From Bacteroidales bacterium (GTDB taxonomy: Bacteria > Planctomycetota > Planctomycetia > Gemmatales > Gemmataceae): a DNA stretch of 64,000 nt. The stretch lies in contig JAIXLE010000218.1 in the NCBI GenBank assembly GCA_026931725.1, forward strand, positions 1 through 64,000, written 5' to 3'. Below the pieces are notes generated by a model. It made no database searches, had not been told where the DNA came from, and was given only the letters and a program-made list of their open reading frames with translations. This document shows, piece by piece, positions 8,222 to 17,272 of this stretch. Position 1 is the first letter of the stretch. The number at the start of each line of letters is the position of its first letter. The translations under genes were made by a program, and so were the position numbers.

Positions 8222-9742
8222 TCAAGCGACGGTAGTGGACTCCATCGCTTCCGAGTGGGCCGGGCCGATGACTTCTGCCGGGCCGGGTTCGATTTCGGGT
8301 GTCCCTTGTTCGATGACCCGCATCGCCTTCCATTTCCCGCCTCGGAACCGCAGCCAGCAACACCCGGCCAGGAGCATGATATACAGGCTGGCCGCTCCCC
8401 AAGCGTAGTAGAGGTTTCCACCCGTGTTCACAATATAAATGGTGGGCAGCACCATCACGGGCCAAGCGAGCGTGAAGGAAACCACTGTCACGAACCGGGT
8501 ATCGCCCGCGCCTCGCAGGGCGAAGGCGTAGACCAGATTCGCGGCATCCGCCAGGGAGTAGACCGCGATGAAGATGAGTAACTTCGGCACCACGGCGGCT
8601 ACTGCGGCGAAGGAGACATCGGCTTTGGTGGAGGAACCCGCGCCAGCGCCATCGTTGGCAAAGAGGGAAACCAGTGTGTCAGGGAACACCACAAACACTG
8701 TGGCCACAATCGTCATAATGCCGAACGCCCAGCAAAACCCGGTGTTGGTGCTACTCTGGGCCAGTTCCGGGCGATCTTCTCCGAGCCGTTGCCCCACGAG
8801 AATGGACACGGCCATGGCGATCCCGAAGATCGGCATGAATGTGAACATATTCAACGTGATGGCGATACTGGTGGCCGCCGCCTCGGCTGCGCCGAGACGT
8901 GCCACGAAGATGGTGAAGACCGTGAACGCCAGCACGTCCAGCATGAATTGCAACCCAGCTGGCCCGCCGAACCGGAGGAGCCGAATCGTCAAATCGCGCT
9001 CCGGTCGCCAACCAGAGAGTGTCGAGAATTCGATGCGGAACTTTTTGCGGAAGAACAGCCCCAAAGCGACCAGAGCGGAGGCCCAGGAACCGGCCACCGT
9101 GGCCCAACCTGCTCCGGCGATACCCATTTCTGGGAACCCGTACAGGCCAGGGATCATCACAATGTCCAGTACGACATTGACCAGCGTTCCCACGACGTTG
9201 ATCCAGAGGACCACCCAGGATTGCCCACGGCCAGAGAAGAACCCACTCACGGTGATTACAATCAACATTGGCAAGGCGGAGAAGCAGAGGCAACGGAAAT
9301 AGGTGATTTCCAGATTGGTCATGTGTGGATCGTGCCCGCCGAGGCCGACGTACCACGGAGCCAGCACCCACAGACCCAGGAACCCAATTCCCGTAACGAG
9401 GCTGAAGTGCAACCCATGCCAGATCGCCGGGCCGACTCGATGGGGCCGATGGGCTCCGGTATACTGGGCCACGAAGGTCGTGGCGTACCCTGCTATTCCT
9501 TGCAGCAGGGCGAACGGCAACCAGAACAGCAGTACGGCAGGTAAAGCCGCCGCGACTTCCAGTGTGCCATAATGGCTGAGCAAAACGCGGTCGACCGTCA
9601 CTTGGATGGTCATGAAAGCGTTGCTGAGAACTAGTGGCAGAGCCAGGGCGATCAGTTCCCGGCTTCCGCCAGGAACGGCATGGGAATGGTGTTTTCGTGT
9701 GGTGGGCTGTTCAGACGTTGTCGGGTAATCAGGATCGGTCAT
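8222..9742 (-). CDS. MATE family multidrug/Na+ efflux transporter
   Basis: A 506-residue inner-membrane exporter with about 12 hydrophobic segments and the two-fold MATE repeat. Residues 26-60 (ELIALALPLVLSNAFMTIQ, VDRVLLSHYG) match the first MatE domain, and the ISGFFSG-like VSGFFSGRGQSW and GIAGAGWATVAG are typical of the family. It exchanges Na+ or H+ for organic cations. A GAGGA site lies 4-5 bases before the ATG. Residues 1-25 are a polar extension. The substrate cannot be told from sequence. The phosphoesterase gene follows directly. Confidence 0.9.
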   Translation of the reverse strand: MTDPDYPTTSEQPTTRKHHSHAVPGGSRELIALALPLVLSNAFMTIQVTVDRVLLSHYGTLEVAAALPAVLLFWLPFALLQGIAGYATTFVAQYTGAHRPHRVGPAIWHGLHFSLVTGIGFLGLWVLAPWYVGLGGHDPHMTNLEITYFRCLCFSALPMLIVITVSGFFSGRGQSWVVLWINVVGTLVNVVLDIVMIPGLYGFPEMGIAGAGWATVAGSWASALVALGLFFRKKFRIEFSTLSGWRPERDLTIRLLRFGGPAGLQFMLDVLAFTVFTIFVARLGAAEAAATSIAITLNMFTFMPIFGIAMAVSILVGQRLGEDRPELAQSSTNTGFCWAFGIMTIVATVFVVFPDTLVSLFANDGAGAGSSTKADVSFAAVAAVVPKLLIFIAVYSLADAANLVYAFALRGAGDTRFVTVVSFTLAWPVMVLPTIYIVNTGGNLYYAWGAASLYIMLLAGCCWLRFRGGKWKAMRVIEQGTPEIEPGPAEVIGPAHSEAMESTTVA

Positions 9743-9784
9743 GCATTCCTCAATCTGTGTTCGCCCCCAGAATCCGTTCTGATT

Positions 9785-10504
9785 CTACTTTTGGGGTAGC
9801 ACCCAAATATTGCGATACTGCACCGGGTGACCGTGATCCTGTAGGAGAATCGGCCCCGGTTTGGCAGGGTCGCCGCCCATACCGGCTCGGGTGTTGTCCA
9901 CGGGAATCGGGGCGTTCTCGTGAACGAGCGTTCCATTATGATAGACGGTCATCCGGGCGGGTTCGGTTTTCTTGCCATTTTCATACCGAGGGGCCGTGAA
10001 CACAATGTCGTAGCTCTGCCAGACAGTCGGAGCTTTGCAGGCGTTGACTTTCGGTGGGTGAATGTCGTAAATCGCAGCACAGTCGTTCTTCCCGCTTTTC
10101 AGGCCGTAGCTATCGAGGATTTGGACTTCGTACCGTCCTTGCAGGTAGACACCGGAATTCCCACGCCCTTGGCCGCTCCCGGTGGGTTCATAGGGGATGC
10201 GGAATTCCAGATGCAGTTGGAATCGTCCATCAAATTTCTGCTTGCTGATGATGTCGCCGTGCCCTTTGAATCCTTCCATTGCACCATCGATCAGTTTCCA
10301 GGTAATCGCCGTTTTCCCGTCTTTCTTGGTCCAGGCATCCAGAGATTTGCCATCGAAGAGGACAATCGCCCCGGCGGGGGGTGGGGTGGTTGCCGCATCT
10401 TGCAAATCAGCGGGTTTGGCGGCCGTGAAGCTGGCATCGAGTTTCCACGGGTCCGCAGCGGTAACGAATCCCGAACAGAGAAATAGGCAGGCCAAGGCAC
10501 GCAT
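9785..10504 (-). CDS. Secreted DUF1080 (3-keto-disaccharide hydrolase-like) protein
   Basis: A 239-residue exported protein. The signal peptide is MRALACLFLCSGFVTAA; the start at 10504 is chosen because GGAG precedes it by 7 bases. The mature part is a concanavalin-like beta sandwich: VLFDGKSLDAWTKKDG, FQLHLEFRIPYEP, GNSGVYLQGRYEVQILDSYG and a final GPILLQDHGHPVQYRNIWV. These are the classic DUF1080 landmarks. The family is very abundant in planctomycetes and some members cleave 3-keto-glycosides. Its glycan target here is unknown. Confidence 0.9.
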   Translation of the reverse strand: MRALACLFLCSGFVTAADPWKLDASFTAAKPADLQDAATTPPPAGAIVLFDGKSLDAWTKKDGKTAITWKLIDGAMEGFKGHGDIISKQKFDGRFQLHLEFRIPYEPTGSGQGRGNSGVYLQGRYEVQILDSYGLKSGKNDCAAIYDIHPPKVNACKAPTVWQSYDIVFTAPRYENGKKTEPARMTVYHNGTLVHENAPIPVDNTRAGMGGDPAKPGPILLQDHGHPVQYRNIWVLPQK

Positions 10505-10612
10505 GGCATCACTCCGCGGGTGAAAGATAAAATGGCTGGTTGATCGGTGTGCAGCAGTGTAAACACGGGGTAGCTGGCGAGCCACGGAAATATCCGCGAG
10601 ATTCTGACACCA

Positions 10613-10993
10613 TCATGCCTCAGTGGGGGCATCCAGGGCGTAGCGTTTCAGGTCTTCCAGATCCACGAATTCCAAAGTGGTGATGTGGGTGGCTTCGAGA
10701 ATCACGGGTGGGGCCATATCGGCATCGAGTGCTTGTTTCCAACGCTCAGCGCAGAGACACCACTGGTCACCCGGTTTCAGGCCGGGGAACATATACAGCG
10801 GCATCGGTGTGGAGAGATCATTACCAACGGCTTTGGAGAAAGCCAGGAAATCTGCGGTGGCTCGAATACAAACGGTGTGCAATCCGGTGTCGTCCAAGCC
10901 CGTGTCGCAGCAACCGTTGCGGTAGAACCCGGTTAGGGGTTGGGTTGAACACGATTTGAGTGGTGTGCCGAGAACATTGCGAGCGGTGGACAT
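10613..10993 (-). CDS. DUF2237 family protein
   Basis: A 126-residue soluble protein. NVLGTPLKSCSTQPLTGFYRNGCCDTG, the later GLHTVCIRATADFLAFSKAVGNDLSTP and GDQWCLCAERWKQAL match DUF2237, a small cysteine-rich family of unknown function found widely in bacteria. Several conserved cysteines could bind metal, which is inference. The start is firm: GGAGG lies 7 bases before the ATG at 10993. A 273-base gap with inverted repeats separates it from mutL, so it may have its own promoter. Confidence 0.88.
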   Translation of the reverse strand: MSTARNVLGTPLKSCSTQPLTGFYRNGCCDTGLDDTGLHTVCIRATADFLAFSKAVGNDLSTPMPLYMFPGLKPGDQWCLCAERWKQALDADMAPPVILEATHITTLEFVDLEDLKRYALDAPTEA

Positions 10994-11028
10994 TGTGGGC
11001 CTCCCTAAGACATGAACCCAATGAGGTT

Positions 11029-11085
11029 GCCGCATCCGAGGTTTGTTTCCATCGTTCCATTCCGGTGTTGTGTTCGGATGCTGGC
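11029..11085. repeat. Inverted repeat upstream of the DUF2237 gene
   Basis: GCATCCGA (11032-11039) is the reverse complement of TCGGATGC (11074-11081), extended by GCC/GGC with one bulge. A second nested pair follows in the same gap: CGGAAA (11086-11091) with TTTCCG (11135-11140), enclosing ATACC/GGTAT. The 273-base gap 10994-11266 holds nothing else recognisable. Confidence 0.45.
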
Positions 11086-11266
11086 CGGAAAATCTGCACT
11101 CCGCAAGAAACGATACCCCCGAATCGGTATGCCATTTCCGACCGAAGGTCTGATGGAGTTCAGCCCAGTGTAACGCACCGAGATGAATGCGTATCGCATA
11201 CTGGGTTCGCGTATGGATACTATAGGTTAGCTGTTCGTTTCCGTCTGCCAACGGTGATTCACCCGC

Positions 11267-13180
11267 TCATATGCGTTTGAACTGCTTATCTAAGTCTTTC
11301 CGACTAAACAGGAGAGAAGTCGGGCGACCGTGAGGGCAGTGGTGGGAATCCTCGGCCAGTGTTCGCAGATGCAGGAGATAGGTAATTTCCTCTTGTGTGA
11401 GCGGGTCGCCAGCTTTCACGGCGGCTTTGCAGGCCATCGTGGCGAGAAGATGATCGAGCAACACTTCCTTCACTGGCGGGCGATCTTTCGTCACGAGATA
11501 ATCAATCACGCTTTGCAGAATCTCATACGGTGGACGACGGCTCAGTAGTGTAGGGTAACTCGATAGCAGAATCGTGTTCCCGCCGAATTCCGATACTTCT
11601 AAACCCAGTTCGGTGAGTTCCGCTTGTGCGGCGATGACCGCGGCCGCCTGCTCAGCGGGAAGTTCAATGGGTTCGGGAATCAGCAACCGTTGCACTTCCA
11701 GTTTGCCATCACGGATTCGGCGGCGGAGTTGTTCGTAGAGGATCCGCTCATGCAGAGCGTGTTGGTCGATGACCAGCATGCCGTCCGTATCTTCCAGCAC
11801 GATGTACGCATTGTGAACCTGCAAGGCTGCTCCCACCGGCAGAGGCGGAAGATCCCATTGCGGAAGTGGCACATCGGCACAATGAGGTTTGTTGACAGAA
11901 TCGGAAACTGATGCGGGAATCGTCGGCTCCACAGTGGGCGAAACCGTTGGAGTCACGGTCGTCGGAAGCGTGGCCGGTTGCGGAAGAATCGGCCGTTGTG
12001 AAATCGGCGGAGACGCTGGAACCGGGTATTCTCGGACTTCCCAAGGAGTCGTGGTTTCCTCCGCTTCTCCGCGTCGGGGTGAGAATAACGATTCGCGCGT
12101 TGGTCGCGGTGTGGTCCGCATCGTCCAGGCGGTTTCCCCTCCTTCTGGGATGTCCGATGGCGTGGCAGGAGCTTGCAACTTGGGAACCAGGTTCGCCTTC
12201 AGTAGTCGTGCCTTCACGACACCACGCACCAACGAATACACGCTGGAATTGTCGCGGAATCGCACTTCCGATTTGGTCGGATGTACGTTCACATCCACGG
12301 AATCGGGCGGCACTTCCAGAAACAGAAAACCGACCGCGTAACGTCCCGTCATCAATAACCCGCGATACGCTTCTTGAAAGGCATGACTCAGGTTGCGATC
12401 GCGGAACCAGCGACCATTCACGAACAGATACTGGAGCTTGGCGTTCCCCCGATCTTCGGCTGGGTCGGCGATAAAGCCGGATAGCCGCATGGGTCCGGGG
12501 CCGCTGTCGAGTTCCAAAAGTGCGTCGCGGATTTCACCGCCAAAAAAGAGTTGAATGCGATCCGCCAAGCCGGCCGTGGCGGGGATTTCGTAGACCAGTT
12601 TGCCATTATGCCGCAGGGTCAGATGCAGAGTCGGATTAGCCAAGGCCAATCGGGTGACCGTTTCGGAAACATGGCCGAGTTCGGTAGCGATGCTCTTGAG
12701 AAACTTCTTGCGAACCGGGACATTGTAAAACAGATGGCGAACCTCGATCCGGGTGCCCGGTGAACCGCCCCACGGTCGCAGTTCCGAAAAGTCGCCACCA
12801 TCACAACGGAGTTCCGCCCCGTTTTCCTGCTCCGGCGGTCGCGATTGCAACACGACCTGACCGATTCCCGCAATCGATGCGAGCGCCTCACCGCGAAAGC
12901 CCATCGTGTGAATGTTGAACAGATCATCCGCGGATTGGAGCTTACTGGTCGCATGACTGGAGAAGGCCAATCGCAGATCCTCGGCCGCGATCCCGCAACC
13001 ATCATCCACAATGCGGATGAGCTCGGTCCCGCCTTGTTCCAGTTCGATGTCGATGCGTGTACTCCCCGCGTCGACGGAGTTTTCCAACAGCTCCTTAACC
13101 ACGGATGCTGGGCGTTCAATAACTTCCCCAGCGGCGATCTTGGTAATGACATGGGAGGGTAACTGTTGAATCCGTGGCAT
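11267..13180 (-). CDS. mutL: DNA mismatch repair protein MutL (endonuclease type)
   Basis: A 637-residue GHKL ATPase that links MutS to strand incision. N-terminal motifs: [31 protein letters not shown] and GFRGEAL. The middle (about 340-440) is a proline/threonine-rich linker. The C-terminal domain has [12 protein letters not shown], which fits the metal-binding endonuclease motif DQHA(x)2E(x)4E, plus ACKAAVKAG and CPHGRP, which complete the metal site. So strand nicking is probably done by MutL itself, as in bacteria without MutH. No strong ribosome binding site is seen. mutS is not in the window. Confidence 0.95.
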   Translation of the reverse strand: MPRIQQLPSHVITKIAAGEVIERPASVVKELLENSVDAGSTRIDIELEQGGTELIRIVDDGCGIAAEDLRLAFSSHATSKLQSADDLFNIHTMGFRGEALASIAGIGQVVLQSRPPEQENGAELRCDGGDFSELRPWGGSPGTRIEVRHLFYNVPVRKKFLKSIATELGHVSETVTRLALANPTLHLTLRHNGKLVYEIPATAGLADRIQLFFGGEIRDALLELDSGPGPMRLSGFIADPAEDRGNAKLQYLFVNGRWFRDRNLSHAFQEAYRGLLMTGRYAVGFLFLEVPPDSVDVNVHPTKSEVRFRDNSSVYSLVRGVVKARLLKANLVPKLQAPATPSDIPEGGETAWTMRTTPRPTRESLFSPRRGEAEETTTPWEVREYPVPASPPISQRPILPQPATLPTTVTPTVSPTVEPTIPASVSDSVNKPHCADVPLPQWDLPPLPVGAALQVHNAYIVLEDTDGMLVIDQHALHERILYEQLRRRIRDGKLEVQRLLIPEPIELPAEQAAAVIAAQAELTELGLEVSEFGGNTILLSSYPTLLSRRPPYEILQSVIDYLVTKDRPPVKEVLLDHLLATMACKAAVKAGDPLTQEEITYLLHLRTLAEDSHHCPHGRPTSLLFSRKDLDKQFKRI

Positions 13181-13251
13181 CAGGCATCCGGTGCGTCAGA
13201 GTGTATCCGGGCGGCCAACTCGGCATGAATATAGGTAACCCAACATTGGTG

Positions 13252-13279
13252 CCATCACGCAATAGAGATCGCGTGATGG
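13252..13279 (-). terminator. 9-bp hairpin after the NtrC-type regulator
   Basis: CCATCACGC (13252-13260) pairs perfectly with GCGTGATGG (13271-13279) around a 10-base loop; an outer AACCC/GGGTT pair (13237-13241, 13292-13296) could extend it. It lies between the 3' end of the regulator gene and the 5' end of mutL. No T-run follows on the minus strand. Confidence 0.6.
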
Positions 13280-13302
13280 TGGGAACCATCGGGGTTATGT
13301 GG

Positions 13303-14751
13303 TTAATTCATGGCGGCGAGGCGGTCTTCATCTTCTTTTTTCCACTCTTGCAGCTTGCGATACAAGGTCCGTTCGCCGATTCCCAGCAGGCGGGCGGCTT
13401 CTTCCCGGTTGCCTTCGGTCTGGGCCAGTGCGCGTTCCATGTAGTAACGCTCCACCTCCGCGAGCGGCTTGCCGATGAGAGTATCTGGCCCAGAAGAGGT
13501 TGTGACACTGGACGCGTGCGCGCTTTCGAGCAGTTGCAACGGCCCAGCAGCTTCAGGGACATCATCAATGCCGAGTACGTTATCTGCATCGAGAACGGCC
13601 ATGCTTTCCAGAATGTTGCGGAGTTCGCGGACGTTGCCCGGCCAATTGTACCCCGCAAAGGCCTTGCGCACAGGTTCCGCCAGGGTCAACGGCCCCTTGG
13701 CGTACTTCTGACCCAACTCTTTGAGAAAGTGATTCAACAACAACGGCAAGTCTTCCTTGCGATCCCGCAACGCGGGCACCCGCACAACGCCCACCTTGAG
13801 CCGATGGTACAAGTCCCGCCGAAACTTGCCCTCTTCCACCATGGCTTCCAGGTTGCGGTTGGTCGCGGCGATCAGGCGGACATCGACTTTCACGGGGTCG
13901 TTGGCTCCGATTCGCACGACCTCGCCGTTTTCCAGCACACGCAACAATTTCGCTTGAAGAGACAATGGCATGTCCCCGATTTCGTCGAGGAATAGCGTCC
14001 CACCGTGGGCATGTTCAAAGCGGCCTTTGCGGGCTCCTTTCGCGCCGGTGAAGGCACCGTCCTCGTGGCCGAACATCTCATCATCGAGCAGGTTTTCATT
14101 CAAAGCCGCACAGTTCATGGCCACGAACGGTTTGTTCCGACGCGGGCCGTTCGTGTGCAGAGCCTTGGCCGCAAGTTCTTTGCCGGTGCCGTTCTCCCCG
14201 AGTACCAGCACCGGAGCCGCTGTGGGGGCATACGCCTTCAACAGTCGCAGCACCTGTTGCATTTTCGGACCATTGCCGACGACACCTTCGTAGCCGAACT
14301 TCTCGTCGAGTTGCTGCCGGAGTTCTCGATTTGACCGCGCTAGCCGCACTTTCTCGGCTGTCTTTTCCACGATGGCGCGGAGTTCGACCATGTCGATTGG
14401 CTTGAGCAGATAATGGGCGGCTCCGAGTCGCATCGCCTCGACTGCTGTTTTCACATCGCCGTATCCCGTGATGACATAAACTTCGGCCTCGGGCAGTTGC
14501 TCCCGTACCGCTTTGACCACGGCCAAGCCATCCACATCCACCATCTTCAGATCGGTCAGTACAACATCGAATTCCTCCGCACTGATGCGGGCGACTCCGG
14601 CTTTCCCGGTCGTCGCCATGCGGACGGCGTGTCCTTTGCGTTCCAGGCTTTCGACAATCGCTTCCGCCAGATTTTTATCATCGTCGATTACCAACACCCG
14701 AAGTCGATCTTCACCAGTTGATCCGTTGCCAGAAACAGAGGCCGTCGCCAT
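13303..14751 (-). CDS. Sigma-54-dependent response regulator (NtrC/ZraR type)
   Basis: A 482-residue transcription activator. Residues 15-130 are a receiver domain with acidic IDDD, the phospho-accepting aspartate in VLTDLKM (about 67) and a conserved lysine in LLKP. The AAA+ domain follows with Walker A GENGTGKE, the sigma-54 contact loop GAFTGA and Walker B LFLDEIGD. The C-terminus (EEAARLLGIGERTLYRKLQEW) is a Fis-type helix-turn-helix. No histidine kinase gene is next to it, so it is an orphan. ATG at 14751 is preferred; an in-frame GTG at 14778 overlaps its own GGAG. It is divergent from the DUF3500 gene. Confidence 0.93.
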   Translation of the reverse strand: MATASVSGNGSTGEDRLRVLVIDDDKNLAEAIVESLERKGHAVRMATTGKAGVARISAEEFDVVLTDLKMVDVDGLAVVKAVREQLPEAEVYVITGYGDVKTAVEAMRLGAAHYLLKPIDMVELRAIVEKTAEKVRLARSNRELRQQLDEKFGYEGVVGNGPKMQQVLRLLKAYAPTAAPVLVLGENGTGKELAAKALHTNGPRRNKPFVAMNCAALNENLLDDEMFGHEDGAFTGAKGARKGRFEHAHGGTLFLDEIGDMPLSLQAKLLRVLENGEVVRIGANDPVKVDVRLIAATNRNLEAMVEEGKFRRDLYHRLKVGVVRVPALRDRKEDLPLLLNHFLKELGQKYAKGPLTLAEPVRKAFAGYNWPGNVRELRNILESMAVLDADNVLGIDDVPEAAGPLQLLESAHASSVTTSSGPDTLIGKPLAEVERYYMERALAQTEGNREEAARLLGIGERTLYRKLQEWKKEDEDRLAAMN

Positions 14752-14915
14752 GATTGCGTCTCGTTCAGAGGGAGGCACTCCTGTATCTTACGAGTTCACC
14801 TGCCAGTTCGGCAGGCGGATTCCTCATGATACCGTGTTCACTTCTGTTCCCGCATCGCGTATCCTCGGTTTTGTCCCACCTCAACGCTCTTGAATTGTGT
14901 CTGGAGCCCGTATCC

Positions 14916-15968
14916 ATGAAACGTGTATTGCGTCCTGTGTTCCTGATTGCGACCGTAGTCGTCGTGGGTGGCGCAGCGCTCGTCGCTCAAACGACCCGGA
15001 CCCCCGGCAGTGAAATGGCCGCCGCGGCCAATGCCATGTTGAACAGCCTGACACCGGAACTGAAACAAAAAGCCTCCTTCGCCTACGATGACCCGCACCG
15101 CACCGCTTGGTTCTTCACCCCACAACAAGATGCGATGCGTCAGCCGACTCGGAAAGGGGTACGCATGGAGGAACTCTCCGCCGAGCAGCGAACCGCTGTT
15201 CTCGCATTGCTGAAAGCGGGACTGAGTGCCAGCGGGTACGATCAGGCCACTACGATCATGTCGCTGGAATCCGTATTGAACACCCTGGAAAAGAACGGCC
15301 GGAATGTACGAAACCCGAACTGGTACTTCGTCAGCATCTTCGGCACGCCTTCCACAACCGGCCAATGGGGTTGGCGGTTCGAGGGGCACCACATGTCGAT
15401 CAACTTCACACTGGATAAAGGGCAAGTGGTGACGGCCACACCCACACTGTTTGGGGCCAATCCAGCGGAGATTCGCTCTGGGCCGATGCAGGGCAAACGC
15501 ACGCTCTCCGCGATTGAAGATCATGCCAAGAAACTCATCGCATCCCTCAGCCCCCAGCAAAAGAAAAAGGCATTGCAGCCAAAACAGCTGCCGGAAATCC
15601 AGGAAAACAGCCCCACAGCGGACGTGGGACCAGCCGTGGGGCTGCCCGCCGCGCAACTCCAAGCCGATCAGCAGGCCATCTTGTGGAAGTTGCTCGAAGC
15701 CTATGCTGGCCGCCTCGAAAAGTCGGTCGCCCAAAACGAGTTGGCGGCTGTGAAGAAAGCCGGTTTTGAGAAGGTCACGTTCGCGTATCACATTGCGGAG
15801 TCCGCACCGGGCAAACCCTATACCTACCGCGTACAGGGGCCAACCTTCGTTGTGGAGTTCCTGAACGTCCAGAAAGATGCCGCGGGTAACCCGGCGAATC
15901 ACATCCATAGTGCCTGGCGACGCTTGCCGATCGACTTCGGCCTCTCAGTCGCGGCAGGCACAAAATAG
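14916..15968 (+). CDS. Secreted DUF3500 domain-containing protein
   Basis: A 350-residue exported protein. MKRVLRPVFLIATVVVVGGAA is a signal peptide; CTGGAG lies about 9 bases before this ATG. LNSLTPELKQKASFAYDDPHR, then GQWGWRFEGHHMSINFTL and HIHSAWRRLPIDFG match DUF3500, a histidine-rich family of unknown function. The GHH and HIH motifs could bind metal, which is inference. It is a single gene, convergent with the efflux adaptor. Confidence 0.88.
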   Translation: MKRVLRPVFLIATVVVVGGAALVAQTTRTPGSEMAAAANAMLNSLTPELKQKASFAYDDPHRTAWFFTPQQDAMRQPTRKGVRMEELSAEQRTAVLALLKAGLSASGYDQATTIMSLESVLNTLEKNGRNVRNPNWYFVSIFGTPSTTGQWGWRFEGHHMSINFTLDKGQVVTATPTLFGANPAEIRSGPMQGKRTLSAIEDHAKKLIASLSPQQKKKALQPKQLPEIQENSPTADVGPAVGLPAAQLQADQQAILWKLLEAYAGRLEKSVAQNELAAVKKAGFEKVTFAYHIAESAPGKPYTYRVQGPTFVVEFLNVQKDAAGNPANHIHSAWRRLPIDFGLSVAAGTK

Positions 15969-16033
15969 TGATGCGTAATGGCTTATGATCGCAACATCCG
16001 TTCTAGCGTTGTGTACCCTCCCGGTTCGCCACG

Positions 16034-17221
16034 TTAGTGAGGAATGCGGATCGTGCCGGGTTGCGGATCAACCGGTTGACCCGGTGTGACCCGCTGCAAA
16101 CCTCGAATGATGATACGGTCATCCGGTTGGAGTCCGCTTTCCACGACCCGCAAGCCTGCGGAACGGAAGCCCAACCGGACTTGCCGCATTTCCACCTTGT
16201 TCTCAGCGTTCACCACATACACGGCCTTGTTGGCTTGATCGGAAACAACCGCCTCATCGGGAATCAACAAAGCGTGTGTCGGTTGTTTGGCGGGAATCCG
16301 AGCTTTGACATACATACCCGGTACTAACTTCCGCACCGGGCCAGGATTGTCGAGGATGGCCCGCAGTTGCAGCGTGCCCGTGGACGGGTCAAGCCGGTTA
16401 CTGGCGAAGTCAAAAGTTCCATGATGGGGAAACCCTTCTTCACTGACCAACCCGATTTCCACATCAACCGGCTTCAAAAATTCCTGCGCCACAACGGGTA
16501 GGCATCCCACAACCGTTGCCGGATTCCATTTCACGGATTGTCGATTGAGATAGGCGAGCACCTGCTGTTCATCGACGGTCAGATAAGCATACACGGGTGT
16601 TTCACTGACAATCGTTGTCAGAATGGTTCCCTGTGAGAGTCCTCCAGTAGCGACGTTGCCAGCGGTCAGGTAAATGCGATCGACTCGCCCCGAGATGGGA
16701 GCCGTGACATCGGTCCACTGCACGTTCAATCGCGCGCGTTCCAGATCGGCTTCCGCAGCAAAAATCTTGGCTTTCGCCACATCGACTTGAGCTGAGGATT
16801 TGTCGAATTCTTCCTGAGAGATCGCCCCGGTTTTTCGCAGTTTGTCGAATCGGGTGTAGTCCGCGTCCGCAAGTTTGAGTTGGGCCTTCCAATTCCTCAA
16901 CTCCCCCTCCGCGCGCTTCATATCGGCGAGATACGAGGAAGGGTCAATCTTTACAAGCAGTTGACCAGCTTGAACATCGGCACCATCCGTGAAATAGACT
17001 TTTTCGATGTAACCACTGACCCGTGGCCGGACATCGACGGATTCCACAGCCGCCAGATTGCCGGTCAGGTCCGTGTATTGCGTGACGAGTTTCTGGATGG
17101 GCGTTGCGACCGTCACCGCCACAGGGCCAGAATCCGGCGGTGGAGGAGTCGGGCGATGACAGCCCACTGTCAGTATGACAGCCGACACCAAAAACGCCGC
17201 GGTGGATAGGATAGGACGCAT
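16034..17221 (-). CDS. RND-type efflux periplasmic adaptor (HlyD/AcrA family) lipoprotein
   Basis: A 395-residue membrane fusion protein. The signal ends at the lipobox ILTVGC, so it is lipid-anchored in the periplasm. The barrel-sandwich/lipoyl halves (DVRPRVSGYIEKVYFTDGA and VTAPISGRVDRIYL) flank a helical hairpin (about residues 90-165); the beta-barrel and membrane-proximal domain end in GLQPDDRIIIRGLQRV. AGAGG precedes the ATG at 17221 by 8 bases. AcrA-type adaptors normally sit beside an RND pump gene, but none is here; it follows the cytochrome/toroid gene by 51 bases. The pump may be elsewhere on the chromosome. Confidence 0.92.
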   Translation of the reverse strand: MRPILSTAAFLVSAVILTVGCHRPTPPPPDSGPVAVTVATPIQKLVTQYTDLTGNLAAVESVDVRPRVSGYIEKVYFTDGADVQAGQLLVKIDPSSYLADMKRAEGELRNWKAQLKLADADYTRFDKLRKTGAISQEEFDKSSAQVDVAKAKIFAAEADLERARLNVQWTDVTAPISGRVDRIYLTAGNVATGGLSQGTILTTIVSETPVYAYLTVDEQQVLAYLNRQSVKWNPATVVGCLPVVAQEFLKPVDVEIGLVSEEGFPHHGTFDFASNRLDPSTGTLQLRAILDNPGPVRKLVPGMYVKARIPAKQPTHALLIPDEAVVSDQANKAVYVVNAENKVEMRQVRLGFRSAGLRVVESGLQPDDRIIIRGLQRVTPGQPVDPQPGTIRIPH

Positions 17222-17272
17222 GCCGGATCCTCTAAACGATCCGGCCATCACATGATACCGGACAGCTTGAAT

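Noticed and set aside
14838-15908. 356-codon minus-strand frame opposite DUF3500
   Set aside because: The plus-strand protein has a signal peptide and family motifs; the antisense frame has none.
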